A program made the translations under genes and the position numbers. Below are positions 12,601 through 25,000 of a stretch of 64,000 nt of DNA, piece by piece. Each line of letters starts with the position of its first letter. The first letter of the stretch is position 1. A model generated the notes under the pieces. The model worked only from the letters and a program-made list of their open reading frames with translations, was not told where the DNA came from and ran no database searches. The DNA is from Bolinopsis microptera (Eukaryota; Ctenophora; Tentaculata; Lobata; Bolinopsidae): positions 6,126,084 through 6,190,083 of the forward strand of contig NC_087072.1 in the NCBI RefSeq assembly GCF_026151205.1, given 5' to 3'.

Positions 12601-13197
12601 GTGGGTCACGTGACACAGAAACAAGGTCACGTGTCTGAACGTACATGTTGAACGGGGTGAGGATGAATAGGACGATTTGGCCTTGGTTGGCGAGAAGGCG
12701 CTGTAGGGCGAAGAAGGGGTGTAGAGACCTGCACTCATTCCCGATTGGTGAACGATTATCTTAGGTTGGAACACCTGGGGATGCTGAAATTTAGAAGAGA
12801 TTTTAAGGGTGGAAGAGCACTCTTGATCATTCAGTGCTGGTTATATGAGATTTGGATGTGTTAGCAGCAAGATTTCAGCAAAATAATGATTATTATAAAT
12901 CTTTTCGCCGATTGAGTTTTCAGCTAAAATGAAACTAGAAATCTTCTAGCTAAAATTATAAATTATTGATTAATGATCAGCTACCCGTACGACATGATAA
13001 AATCAAAGAATAATCGTTCGAGAATCAAATATTTAATGGTTGTCAAGCAAATCAATTAATAGTACTACGTACACCCTCGAACGTTCAAGATGGTATTCAA
13101 TTTTGATTATTCAAAGTAGCAATATATGCATAGTAAAATTCGAGACGTAAGATCTAACACCAAGTATCTAAATCACACAATAGCTTACCTTTGCCAT
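9639..13197 (-). CDS. C2H2 zinc-finger protein, six exons
   Basis: Exons (minus strand): 13197-13189, 12783-12645, 12069-11957, 10332-10204, 10009-9948, 9777-9639. All junctions are GT-AG and the phases chain exactly, giving 196 residues. The first exon is only ATGGCAAAG before GTAAGC, so the start rests on frame continuity with exon 2. The N-terminal half is Ser/Pro/Tyr-rich and probably disordered. Two fingers sit near the C-terminus. Finger 1 is C-x4-C-x12-H-x3-H (CNYHGC ... HEKIH) and spans the exon 4/5 junction. A GVKPY linker follows, then finger 2 is C-x2-C-x12-H-x3-H (CELC ... HMRTH), split between exons 5 and 6. The tail is basic and Asn-rich (NNKNNKN). Adjacent fingers with a TGEKPY-like linker imply sequence-specific DNA binding and a nuclear role. 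I cannot place it in a named family; EGR/KLF-like resemblance of the fingers is superficial. Confidence 0.85.
12607..12634. promoter_or_regulatory. Paired CACGTG boxes in intron 2 of the zinc-finger gene
   Basis: Two GTCACGTG boxes 22 bp apart, immediately downstream of exon 2. Similar boxes occur at 10438 (with CCAAT at 10612 and 10644), 13755 and 16038-16242. E-box function is inferred only from the motif. Confidence 0.3.
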
Positions 13198-15989
13198 GAT
13201 GAGAATAAATTGATTTCAGAGGGTAGCAGTAGTTCGTAAAGCAGTTGGGGTTAGCCGGATAGCTAGAATAATTACTGTGTTAGTACAAATACACAAACAT
13301 TTAATAAAAAGTATTTGATGAATCGAAATAACGATCCCCAACGTCACCCAAAAAATAGCAGAAGCTTCTTTTTACATCACGAGTTAAGCGAATTATGAAG
13401 AGGGGTGTTGATGGAGTTTAAAAAAGCGGGAAAGATCATCAACAATCAAAGACGGGTTGTTTCAAGATGGTGGTTTAGGAAGTAATATTGGATTTTAACA
13501 TTAACAGCTATAAGTATATTTAGTATATGGTACTATAAAATGAACCATGCGACGTGCCGACTGCTGGATAGTTAAAAAATGCTTAAGATGGTGAAGCGTT
13601 GCCAGGAGAATTGTTCACAAAAGGAGAAGCTCGGGAGGACTGTTCAGAAATCAGAAAGAGCGGGGGCGAAGTAGAGAGTAAGGCCAGGAGAAATGTTTAG
13701 CTAGTTGGGAGGTTAGAATTAGAGGGGACGCAACGCGCATCCAGCGTTACATCCCACGTGACAGGGGCAAGGCTGGTGATTGGGTGGGTACAGTCTCCCG
13801 GTACGGCTCAAAGCAACCCCTCACACTTTGTTTCAGACTGTGGAGGAATAAGTATCAAAGTACCTTGCCAGCCTGAACTTTGATTAAATTATTGAATATG
13901 ATGAGCTAATTTGGCAAAGACGATTAACAGCCTCTAATTAACAATTACTTTAGATTATGGCGGACCTTTAGGCAAAGTAACATCTGACAAGACAGTCAGG
14001 AAAATTGCCCTGAAAGCCAAAATTGTGACAGTGTGACGATTCAGGCGGACGGGAGGGCCAAATTCACCGCCCAAAACCGGCTGGAAGGTCTATGGCCCAT
14101 GGGCTAGGCCTTAGTAAATAAAAAAAGATTGGTCTGGATTGCAGAGGGGAGTTCCAAACTGTTGATGATTCCCATTTAAGATTTGAAAGCCATGACAAAA
14201 TTCACCTAAATTCTAAGTGATTTAAACAAGAGTCAAGAGAGCGAAAAATCAAACGGTTTCAAGCTTGACTTTATCCCAAACTAAATCTTAGGGTGGCAGG
14301 GTGCAAAATAAATATAGACGCTTGGAATGGAAGAAGTAGCATCTATGCTATTTTCGCGGCTCTGGGTGAAATTCATCAGTGTTACGACGTGTGAAATGCT
14401 TTTCTCTCTTCAAAGCCCACCCGGGTTTCTGTCCCTTTTTTCGCCGGAAAACTAACGAAACCAAGAAAAATCAACCACAGGGAGCGTTAAAATAAACAAA
14501 GCCCGGTTTAGGATGTAGGTGTCGAGTGAGGGTATCGGGGAAGTTCGGGACACGAGCAAAACGCGCCACTCTGCCCACGTGGTAAAAATCACAAGAGGCA
14601 GTAAAGTCCGCGATTACCCGTCAATATCCGCATACAGATACAACGATCAGCACGAACTCCGGCCACCTTAACAGCCCTACGTGATTCAAGACATGCTTAG
14701 GAACCGAGGGCGAAACTGCATAATGACAGCTACTTGTAATCAAAAAGGAAACACGGATCAGGGCTCACACCATTCGAGTCTTTGGTGGGCAGGCAAGCTC
14801 TTAAAAACTTGACAATTTGACGGAACAATACATCCCGCGGTGAGAATGCCTGTAATTTTGGTGGCCAGGAGATTCCTGGGAAAACGTTTAACAGACGGAA
14901 CTTTAACACATGAAGCACCATATTGAACGGTAAAAGGAGCACCGTATTCAAGGGTCAGTGATTTGAAGCGTACGCCTCGAAACTATATTTTACTTGCTGA
15001 GAACGCTGCTTATCCTGAGCCGCTTTTCCCCACTCCAGACCGATTTTGTCATGACAGTTGAAGCAGCTGGCAAGAACGACTCGTACCAATATGTCACTTT
15101 GACGAGCGAGCCCGTCCAGGGCGTTCAGTCAAAGAGAGAACAGGTCTATGTCAACAAACAATCCAGCCACGTGAGACTACTACAACGCAAATGTCACGTC
15201 AACAATTCAATTCGCTACAAGGTTTTAATGTGATCGTTACAAATGACAATTGGTAGGAGGGAAGCTGGCGAGCCTTACTGTAATAGGTGACAAATTGTAT
15301 CTACTTCTTATCTGCCCTCCAGATCGGACCCGCGTTTAAGGTTGGTTGTATCGCGAAATCGGCGATTCAAAGAGTGAAAGGCCCTCTCATCGAGACAGAA
15401 CATACTTTACCGAAATAGAATTACAATTGTATTTTAGGCTTAGAGTTAAACGATGATTTAATAAACCTCGATTTTTACAATACAGCACACATTTGAAACA
15501 AATTTCTCAAAATGAAGGCACAAGTGGTATTAATCATACTGAATTGTAGCATTGAAGGGGGAAACGTGCTCACAGTAAGCCGAAAGGGATGACTAATCGC
15601 ACCGAGAGAAGTCTATCATATGTTGACTGTTGAGTTAATCGTGCAACTGAAATTCATGGCTGCAGTACAGTATCGGAGACATGAACGAATGAACTTAAAT
15701 GAACTGAATTGAACTTAAATCCAGTTGACGGTGGGAAATCGTACAGACGATATCAGCAGGATTTTCGAAAATGGACAAACAGTCAGTACGATTTCCACTT
15801 TTACTTTTAGACCATCCCACGCTTAGAAAAATATTTCTACAACTATTTGGGATGGTTAGAAGTGTTAACAATTAAACGAGGACAAATTCCAAAGATGGAG
15901 GGAGGAGAGTGTTGCGTTTTAAACTCGGAAACAGACCCGATTAGCAGGCAATGTGGGGCATTGGCACACAATGCATGTTGAGATCTGGT

Positions 15990-16242
15990 CCAATCAGCGA
16001 GCAGATCCTCCCGCCAATAATAACCAGAAATACGGATCACGTGATAAGATCCACCCTGACGTTATGGCACCACATACCCCAATTAAACTGTATCCAAACT
16101 CCCTAAACTCATTTAGGTGCAGGTGTGCTGCTGAACGGTCCCATGATCCCCACCCAATCCCTAATCGGGTCTCCTTAACAAGCACGTCCCTTGGTCACGT
16201 GCTAATCGGCCACTGACCCGTGCACCCAATTTTCGGCACGTG
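15990..16242. promoter_or_regulatory. Cluster of CCAAT and CACGTG boxes
   Basis: CCAAT at 15990, 16014 and 16154; CACGTG at 16038, 16196 and 16237. The density is well above that of neighbouring sequence as read by eye. It lies 2.8 kb upstream of the zinc-finger start codon. Confidence 0.35.
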
Positions 16243-19200
16243 CCGACGAACGCAAGAGTACTCAGCGATTCAGTACCTTAAAAACACAAGCTTTTCAGCC
16301 TCCAGGCTCTGATTTTTGAAATTGGAGTCCCCTTATTGAATATTTATATAGGGCGTCTTACCGTTTTTAGAGAACCAATAGAACAGATTTAATCATTTTA
16401 TCGAAGTATTGCGAACATTTGTAGCATGTTTAATGAAGTTTATGTTTGGTCTATCTTGAGCAAATTATTCGGAATCATGAGATTTGAGAATATAAACAAA
16501 GCTTATCATGACATGACATCATAAAAAAGTGGAATGTTTAGTATCAATGATAGATTTTGATACTATGGCAACGCTTCTCTCCAAAATATGTTTGGCCGAT
16601 AATGTAGAGGAAAGGCAATGGCGAGAAGACATGACCAGAGGGCAAGAAGAAGAAGAGAGTTCCGGGAGGCGACGATCTGAGCAGAGATCGAGAAGTCAAG
16701 CTCTTTATAGAGGCTAGTTACCCGGCTAGAACGTTTAGTTATGCAAACTGACAAAACGTTTAGTTGCCATACCGTGACGTGTTAAAGAGAGGCAGTGCAG
16801 TATCTTAATCGATACTGATACCATGGTTATCTTCCCTCGCCGCTCGAAGGAGAGAAGTTTAGAATTAAAACTGCATGCAAAACTGAGAGAAGATTTAATG
16901 AGAATGATACTAGATTTCGACGAATATTAACAATAACCAGTCATGATGGTTTGGGTTGCCTCTTTAAAACTACTTGCAGCATATTCCACGTGATTTGTGG
17001 TAGCTTGAATAATAATTGATAGTCAACTTGGTAGAGCGCCCTTTAATCGTGTTACTACATTAAATAAGGCACATTGTTTAGTCCCTTCTGACCAATTTGA
17101 GTAACATAACTTTCCGAAATGACGGCTTTAATTCGATTGTCCTCGGAAAATCAGTCGAGCAACAAATTTCCGGCCACAATGCCAGCCACAGAATTTTATA
17201 ATCCATTTTTCATTTCTCTCCGCCCAAAAGAACAATTTATCTTAACCATTTATAAAGAGTTTGCTACAGAAGGTCAAGCATGTGAACATTAAGTCACAAT
17301 ATCGTAATCCTTGTCATTTCAAACACAACTCCCAGTTTGTAATTAATCCCAACTATTTCAATTGTTTTACCACGAGTGTCATTAGTATTACCCGTGATGC
17401 ACGAACGGTTGATCGGTGTTCTTTGTTTATTTTGAATCCATAATTATTTTCTTTCGTCCATAATTCTTTTCTTTTAATAGTTAGAGTAAACATTTGGTTA
17501 CCTCAAATAATTGGTCTTTTCAGCGAAATTTGAATTGACTGTAAAGGCAAATCGCTCATGTAAAATTTGCCAGACATACGAAAATGTTAGTTCAGAACTC
17601 AAACTTTGGTCTAAAATTCATGAAACACACACCCTAGCAAAATCACTGACCGTCTGCAGACTACAGACGCTGCACAGACGGTGAAATGGATATGATATCT
17701 AGATATGAAGTCCCTGCATGAAAGCCGAAAGGTCTCTACAAATTCATTCTTTATCTGCAGGTAACCGCAGATTGTTTCTCTGTAACCACCTGTTTCCCAA
17801 CGTATAAACAACATTTTCAATATTATCTTCCCTTCTGAAGATACACCTAGGACGAAATTTGATGTAAAATCCTAATTTTAAAGATTTTGTCAAGGATCAA
17901 AACCACTTCCCTGCGGGACCATAATTAAATCCGCATATTCACAGGTTTAACCACAGATTCAATTTTGTTCGCTCGCGCGATTAAATATGTTTTTAATTCT
18001 GGCAAGCCAGCAAATTGTATAAATATAAGGGCAAGCTATCAGCACGGATGATGGCCAAGGTATTATTTTAGTTTCTACCTAGACTATCAGAAAACATAAG
18101 AAATATTGGTCGTTGGATCTGGTTAATTGATGGATTGATAATTGGCAAATGTTGACTATCCCAGCGAACAGATTAATGTGGTAAAACGTTGACGTTTTTT
18201 AGGGAGGTTGGAAGCCTAAAAACCAAGAAAATAATTCCAAATTAGTTAAAAATAGAGAGTTTTACGGGGGTTTCATCCTCTGCCAAAAACAACATATTCA
18301 TTCTAATATGTCGGTTAACTTAGGACGAAACTTCGGATTTCAATTTTTTGGCCATTATTTATTTATTGATACATTTTTATTGAGTGGATCAAACGTATTT
18401 CCGTCCCTAAATAAAGGTCCTCTTTCTATCTAACTTAATTGGAAATGTAAACATTACCATCCTCGATTTAAAGATTTTGATGATTTTGGCGATAATTTCC
18501 GCTATATTATTTATACTACTTTTAAATAATATTAGAGCAAAAGGTTTCTATAGAATTCAGATATTTTCTTCAGAGAGGAATTGAACATTTAGTCAGTTTA
18601 AACGCGACAAATTTTATTTGCCGCGTTAAAAAGCTGGGTAATCCGTAACAACTCGCTGAAATCATACAAAAAGTCATCGAGATATTTTAACTCCTTTTGG
18701 CTTAGATTATAATCCGTTTTGGTAAACCGAATGTTAATTTCTTTGATGAAACCCACGCCAATCGTTAAATTGCTTCCAATCAGCGATTTAAATTTATATC
18801 GTTAGCGTAGGCAGAGTTTTATAAGGCAATTTCTTTGCAATGAATAACATGGGTTATACTGTGCCTCTCGAAATTATCATAATTTTTATTTGTTAACTAG
18901 TCTGTAAAGTGTAAAGCTCAAACTATTTTCTCCCGAATGATGTTATCCAATCTTTCAACCAATGATGATAACAAAACTATCTAATTTACTTGTCTTTCAA
19001 CCAATAATGATAGCCAAATTTTCCAATTTAGTTACGATCTTTCAACCAAAAATATGGAGTTGTCATTGAAATTTTAGTAACTCACTATGACTAACCTGTT
19101 GTCAGCGACTTGCTCACTTATACGCTGGTTTAACCGAAAATCTCTTCTCTTGAAACAGATCTCAGATTAAAGCTTGACTTAGCAATAAGGTTAGGAAGTT

Positions 19201-20323
19201 AACGCAACGTTTATTATTGATACCACCTTTGCCTTAATTTACCCTGAAGCCAAGAGCTTGAGTTAAGTGGTCAATTAAAAGTCAAACATATTTTTAATCT
19301 CGGAAGCTTCCCATTGGTGGAAAATACCTAACCGCTTTAAGAACAATTTTAAGGAGGAGGGATGGCGCTATTTGATTGGTCGAAACGTTATCTGCCTGCT
19401 GAGGCAAAAAGTTAAGAGAGAAGAAATCGCCTGCTTATTATAGGGTAAAACTTAAAATTACGATTAAAGCTCTCAAAACATTTAAGATGGAACCAATTCT
19501 AGCTACTAAAAATTTGAGTTATTTAATTGACCAAGACTCTTGTTTCACGTCTGGTGTGATTTCAACAGGAACCATGGTATTTGGCAGATGATACATCCTT
19601 TCGTTTTAGAAAAAATTGACTTTAAAAATTATCTTACGCTATGAGTATGATGCAAGTTCTATTTAGAAAACTAGAGATTATGCGATGTTTATGTGGATTT
19701 AAAAAATCGGCGGCACGAGTTCAAGAATGGCCAGCCCCAAAGTTTATTCTGGATTAACACATCGGACCACCAAATGTATTGCCCATACCAGATAATTTGT
19801 CGAAAGGTTGCAAAGTTTCTCAAAATACGGTTGGTTAACACAGACTAGCCGGTAATTCATTTTCAGCCATGCAGTCTGTGCAGACCTTTTGGTACGGAAA
19901 ATTAACAGAGCCAAAATTTCTCACGGTCTAAATTTAGAAATCTGTTTATTTGAATCACGCGGATGCTTGCGAGACCTATCACCTAGGCAACAAAACGCAG
20001 ATACCAAACTAACGTCTAAAGCTTACCTTTGAAGGGTGAAGGCATGAATTCCACTGGTCACCCATCGCTCCACGAGCCACCCCTGCACGGCTAATGGGCT
20101 TTTATCTTAATTTCGGTATATACTCCTCCACTCCCCATACGATCACATTTTTAGATCTTCTTTAGAATGAGCAGGCTGAAAAGGGGCACGCTATACTCAA
20201 TTTGCTGATTGGATTTTAAACGAGCAGGATTTTGGTTGGGGTAAATTAATTGCTGGGTACAGTTCGAACTTGGACCACGATCATATGATTATGATGTTAT
20301 GGTGCTGAGTTAATCAGCGCCGG

Positions 20324-20415
20324 ACAACCGTTATATAACTAAACAAGCTCTGTAACTTGGAACCCATCTTACAACCGTTAAAACTAAACAAGCTCTGTAA
20401 CTTTGAACCCATCTT
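20324..20415. repeat. 46-bp tandem duplication
   Basis: ACAACCGTTA...AAACAAGCTCTGTAACTT...GAACCCATCTT occurs twice head to tail with four or so differences. Confidence 0.85.
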
Positions 20416-20882
20416 ACCTTGAATGAGCTGGAATTTCATGTAGAGATGAAGGGCATGTCCCCATCAATCATCATCAACCATTTAACCATGGTAGCTAAAT
20501 GCCGACTTCAGGTTTCACTCTGCTCCATGATAAACATCCGCTAAATTGAAAGATATTTAATGTGTGGAACTTCCACTGGAAGTGATTCAAATAAAATAAG
20601 CAACATTTTTAATAGTTTAGTTACGCACATAATAAACTACTCAAAGCTAAACGCAATGATTAACAGTGCAGGTAACCGTAAAGCATGACAGCAAACGACA
20701 AATATTTCAGAAATTCAATTACACAACCATAGCCTTAACCTATCATAACTACTTTTAGCTGATCAGCAATAAGGTCCAAATTATAACAAATCAAGTACCA
20801 CTACCAGGTGCCTCTCCTTTACAAGAACCCTCCCTTCAAATCTTATATTTTAGTAGGGTTTAACTTTAAACCCCGATTCACC

Positions 20883-21035
20883 ATGAACCTTCCCAGTTCC
20901 CATACTAAACCGGGTAGACTCCGTTACTACGATAGTCAGGGAAAGTCACAGTCACACTGGGTGCTGGGTAAGAACTCGGCTGACAAAAGAAGATTTCTCT
21001 CCTTAAGAGAAGCAAGGGAGGGTGAGAAGGTCTAG
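20883..21035 (+). CDS. Possible small basic ORF, 50 codons
   Basis: An ATG in fair context (CACCATGA) opens a 50-residue frame rich in Lys, Arg and Ser (for example GKSQSHWVLGKNSADKRRF). The 21104-21237 stretch downstream also reads as balanced sequence in short frames. No domain is recognised. It could be a small protein, an exon of an unrecognised plus-strand gene, or chance. Confidence 0.2.
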   Translation: MNLPSSHTKPGRLRYYDSQGKSQSHWVLGKNSADKRRFLSLREAREGEKV

Positions 21036-21864
21036 ACTTCTTTAAAAATAGATACCGTGAGTTTTTCAATCTTCAGGAATCGTTTTCACGGATCAATATA
21101 CGCAAAAAATCTAATTGCTGCAAATTCGGAGGTATTGGAGGCAAAGATGATCACCCTACTTAATCCTCTTCCTCGCCAGCAGAACATTAGGGAGCATGAG
21201 GAGGAGACTGTTGAGGATTCTAGAGCATGGAATTAATGTCTAGTGGAGTCTAGTGGGGTCTAGTGTAGTCTAACTCTAGTGCGTTGACGTGATGAAAATT
21301 TATATATCACGAGTCATGACGCACTGCTTAATGAGCAGTGCTTAATGCCCATGCTTAAATCGCTTCGAAAAATCTTTGAATAGTATAATCATGATGACTT
21401 TTGAAATGCTCCAAATTTTATCATCACGGGTAGTTATTCATATCAATCCCGAATGTTGTGTTCGTGGATTTCTCATCAAATTGGCTTTATACATATGTTA
21501 TTTCGGTAACTATTGAAAAACAAACAAACGAAGCTAAGAATAAGATCAAGATATGAAGATAAATGTTTTATCAACTATTAAATAATTGTAAAGAAAAATC
21601 AAATTCTGAAGGATAGATTTCAACTATAACTAATTACTACTTATGCTGCTATTTTAAAAGTCAGTAATATATAATAATTTCAACAGTTTTCATCAATACT
21701 TCATTTGTCTGGGTAAGTATATTTAGCATTAAATTTTCGCACGATTAAGCTAAATGATGCTTCACACTCGGCCAAGTTAACCGCGGGTAGCATATAACTA
21801 AGTAGCAAGTACGTTTACCGGCCCCGGCCGCTGAAACTAGATTTACATAATATCGAATGTCTGT

Positions 21865-22014
21865 CTAGATGTCTCTAGCGAATATAAAAGTGTTTTCAGT
21901 GACGATAGGTTCAGGAGGTCCAGTAGGAGATGTGTCAGAGCCAGTGGTGCTGGTCGAGGAGCCAGCAGAACTCTTACTAGATCCAAACCCAGGACTGTCT
22001 TGGTGCTGTGCTAC
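21865..22014 (-). CDS. Polycystin-like gene, last exon
   Basis: After a CTGCAG acceptor the frame reads 49 residues rich in Ser, Thr, Gly and Pro (SSKSSAGSSTSTTGSDTSPTG) and ends FIFARDI plus TAG. Phase 0 matches the donor at 30753. It lies only 30 bp from the left end of the Merlin-type transposon, which occupies the preceding intron. Assignment to the gene rests on phase and composition. Confidence 0.55.
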   Translation of the reverse strand, partial: VAQHQDSPGFGSSKSSAGSSTSTTGSDTSPTGPPEPIVTENTFIFARDI

Positions 22015-25000
22015 CTGCAGTGGATACTGTTATAAGGGGAATCAGGCAGTCTCCAAGAAGCTCGACTGGTCCATGGACCACTTCACCAAGGTACAGTGGT
22101 CCATGGACCACCATAAGTCAACTCATGAAGATTATATCTAATTTTTTATTATCAATTGAAATTGGCATCTTTATGATTGCAATATGTATAATAAGTATTA
22201 CAAAAGTAAATAACATACAATTTACATAGATAGATGGAGAAGGTCGGAGCTCTTCCTCATCTCCTCTGTCTTTCTGAGAGAGGCAGAGTCCTCAAATAAA
22301 CAGTATTTACATTGATCACACAGCTTGGTTCCCTTGAACTGATCAGCTAGGTGATGATAGTGTGAGGAGTCGACAAGCTTCATTTCTGCAACAAAACGCC
22401 ACTTGTAGAACGTTGATCTGGGCATCTGAATCTGCTGAATAGCCTGCCTTGCGCTCGTCCCACTCTTCACCATCTCCAAAACAAGAGGATATTGTTGATG
22501 GATTGCTGCTTCCATGCTCCTCCGTGTGGTATTCCTCCGTCTGATAGGTCCTGCCGAGCTCTCTGGTAGTGGTTGAGGAGGCGGTATCTCGATGAGGTTG
22601 AGGGGAGAGTCGACAGTTGGTAGGGGAAGGAGGGGAAGGGGGAGGAGCAGTGGAGTCTCCAACAAGGTGGGTTGGGCAGAGCTTTCGTTCTGTGATAGTG
22701 ACGGTTCTTTCGACACCATCAAGGACTGTAATTGTAGGACCCGTTCTTTTCAGCACTGTGCAGTCGGGGCATCTGGAAGGAGGGACAGGGAGAGCTGTAG
22801 AATTAGTTGGGATAGGAGCGTCTATGTTGACAGGATCCACAGCAGCGCAGGATATAGAGGCATGGCGCTCACCACAGTGTGTGCAGAAGTTGGGGTGTGC
22901 TCTGCTTACCACCAGCGGTCTGCCTCGTTGAGTCGACTTAGCCAAAGGAGTAGAGGGTTTGCAGATTGGGTCACAGGAATTGATGCTGTTCAATCTCTTG
23001 TCCTTGTCAGATGTGTAAACCATAGTAGGGTAGTGGAGGGTACAAATATGTAGTTGAAGGATGTAGTAGACTGTGGTCGATGGCAAAAAATCAATACTTC
23101 TCACTGTCTGTTCGCATATTATATATCGAAGACTTGACACAAGGAATACAAGGAATACAAGGAATACAAGGAATACAAATTTAAAATCTTGAGCTACAAT
23201 AGTAACTGTTAAGATAATAACAATATCATAAGATTTGAATTTATTATATTAATATAACTTAACTAAAGTGAAAAATAAAGATTTGACATAAAATATTTTG
23301 TTTTCAGTCGCCTTGGTAATGCTGTAATGCTTGAGCCAGGTCACTTTGCAGTTTGCACTCGTCGTTGCGCGAAAAGAAACAAAAGCGGGTACAGTGATTT
23401 TCAGTGTTCACTGTTCATGTACTGGCCAGAGAGTCAACAAATTTCTTGCGGTTGTTAAAACACGTAGTGGCAAACCTAGCAACGACTCTCGTGAGGTGGA
23501 CTTGACTTTCGTTCGTGATAAGTTCAATGATTTCACTGTTGTTGCTGATGAATTTGAGGACGTTTGCTCCAGGGATGACATTGTGAACAGAATAAGATGT
23601 CGCAGACGGTTTGATTGGATTTGATATGAGTGACTGGATCTTGTCTAGGACTTTTCGCCTCGATGCAGCGTTAAGATCACAATGGTTAAGGAAGTGGTCT
23701 TCATTCTCAATAATACCAGAACCTAAGACTATATTGCACCAGGAGCATATTCGCTCGTCACGTGGAGTTTGATTATATCGGCCAAGTTCAATTTCGAGTC
23801 GATGTGCACTGATCCGCAGTCTTGTGATATTAGCACGGTCTGCATATTTAATGACACTATCTAGGTAATACTCTTTGTTAAATTTGGATTTTAGGTCACG
23901 ATAGAATTCTAATTTCCGAGAAGTGTTGATACAGGACCCCCAATATTCTCTAAAGTTACATTTCAAAGTTTTAGTAATGACGTGTGGTGTGAATATTTTA
24001 CTCCCGATGGGTTGTGTTGATTGAGGAGGAATTCGTTTCTTGAAACCGTTGTGAATAAGAAAGTCCTCTTTTGGTGGTTTTGCGATACTCGGGTTTCTTT
24101 CGAAAAGTAACTTGGAGTGATTGTTTTTGAGTGTGCGGTAGGCTGTGACATGATCGGTAGAGAAACATGGGTCTAGCGCGAGGACAGGCTCCAAACCCCT
24201 GTACCAGTCCAATTTCATGTTCATCTGTTCTTTGAAAGCTAAGGAGACAAGGGAGTTATCTTTGAGATTTTTCAAACGTTGGCTATATTTGAGAGTGAGG
24301 TTAATACATTCATAGATTAATGGGTAGCGGCCTGACTCACCCCAGACGCCTGCGTTGCTGGCTTTACGATTTACCCCCAGTGACCATTTAAGAAAGTGAA
24401 GGTGAACTTTTTCGCTGTTCAGAAGGCTAATTTTCTTGAGGATACTAGTTTGAAATTTTGTTTTTGTGTCGGCATCCATATTGAGATCGACTTGTTTTGT
24501 TATGTGTTTTATGATAGCCATGTTAGGTGTGTAAATAGGCGCTCCGTAAAGAACGATAGGTTTAATAAGACCATCAAAGAGTGTTGTTAGAGAGCGGAAT
24601 GATAATTTGGATTTGTTTACTGAGCTTTTCATGGCATAAAGTGCACGCATGGCTTTCTTTTTGAGCTCAGTTCGGGCATTTGTGAATGTGCCGGATTTGT
24701 GTATTTCGATTCCTAGATAGCAGTATGACTCGACTTCTTCTAACAAGTGATCACCAATTTTGAGGGGAACCGGCTGATAAGTATCAAAACGGGCATTAAA
24801 TTTCATGAGTTTAGTTTTATCTGCATTAATTTCGACGCCCCATTCCAAGCAGAAATTGTTCAAAGCATCGAGTTGCTTTTGGAGGGTTTTGGGGTCCAGT
24901 GCCAAGAGTATCAGATCATCTGCCCATAGTAAGTGACTGATAAGTTGGTTCATTAGTTTCGGACAGTTATCATATTCTAGTCGAGGGGAAAGATCTCTGA

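Larger units (their letters stand above)
13198..20882. other. 7.7 kb with no gene recognised; upstream region of the zinc-finger gene
   Basis: No exon series could be assembled on either strand. It has CACGTG plus CCAAT/ATTGG clusters at 13755-13783 and 15990-16242. Near 18950-19060 a box TCTTTCAACCAA is repeated three times. A 46-bp tandem duplication lies at 20324-20415. The open frames at 14994-15233 and 15953-16216 have no recognisable content. Confidence 0.4.

Noticed and set aside
22592-23053. Plus-strand 153-residue open frame opposite the accessory gene
   Set aside because: It is the reverse strand of the HTH/zinc gene, with no domain of its own.
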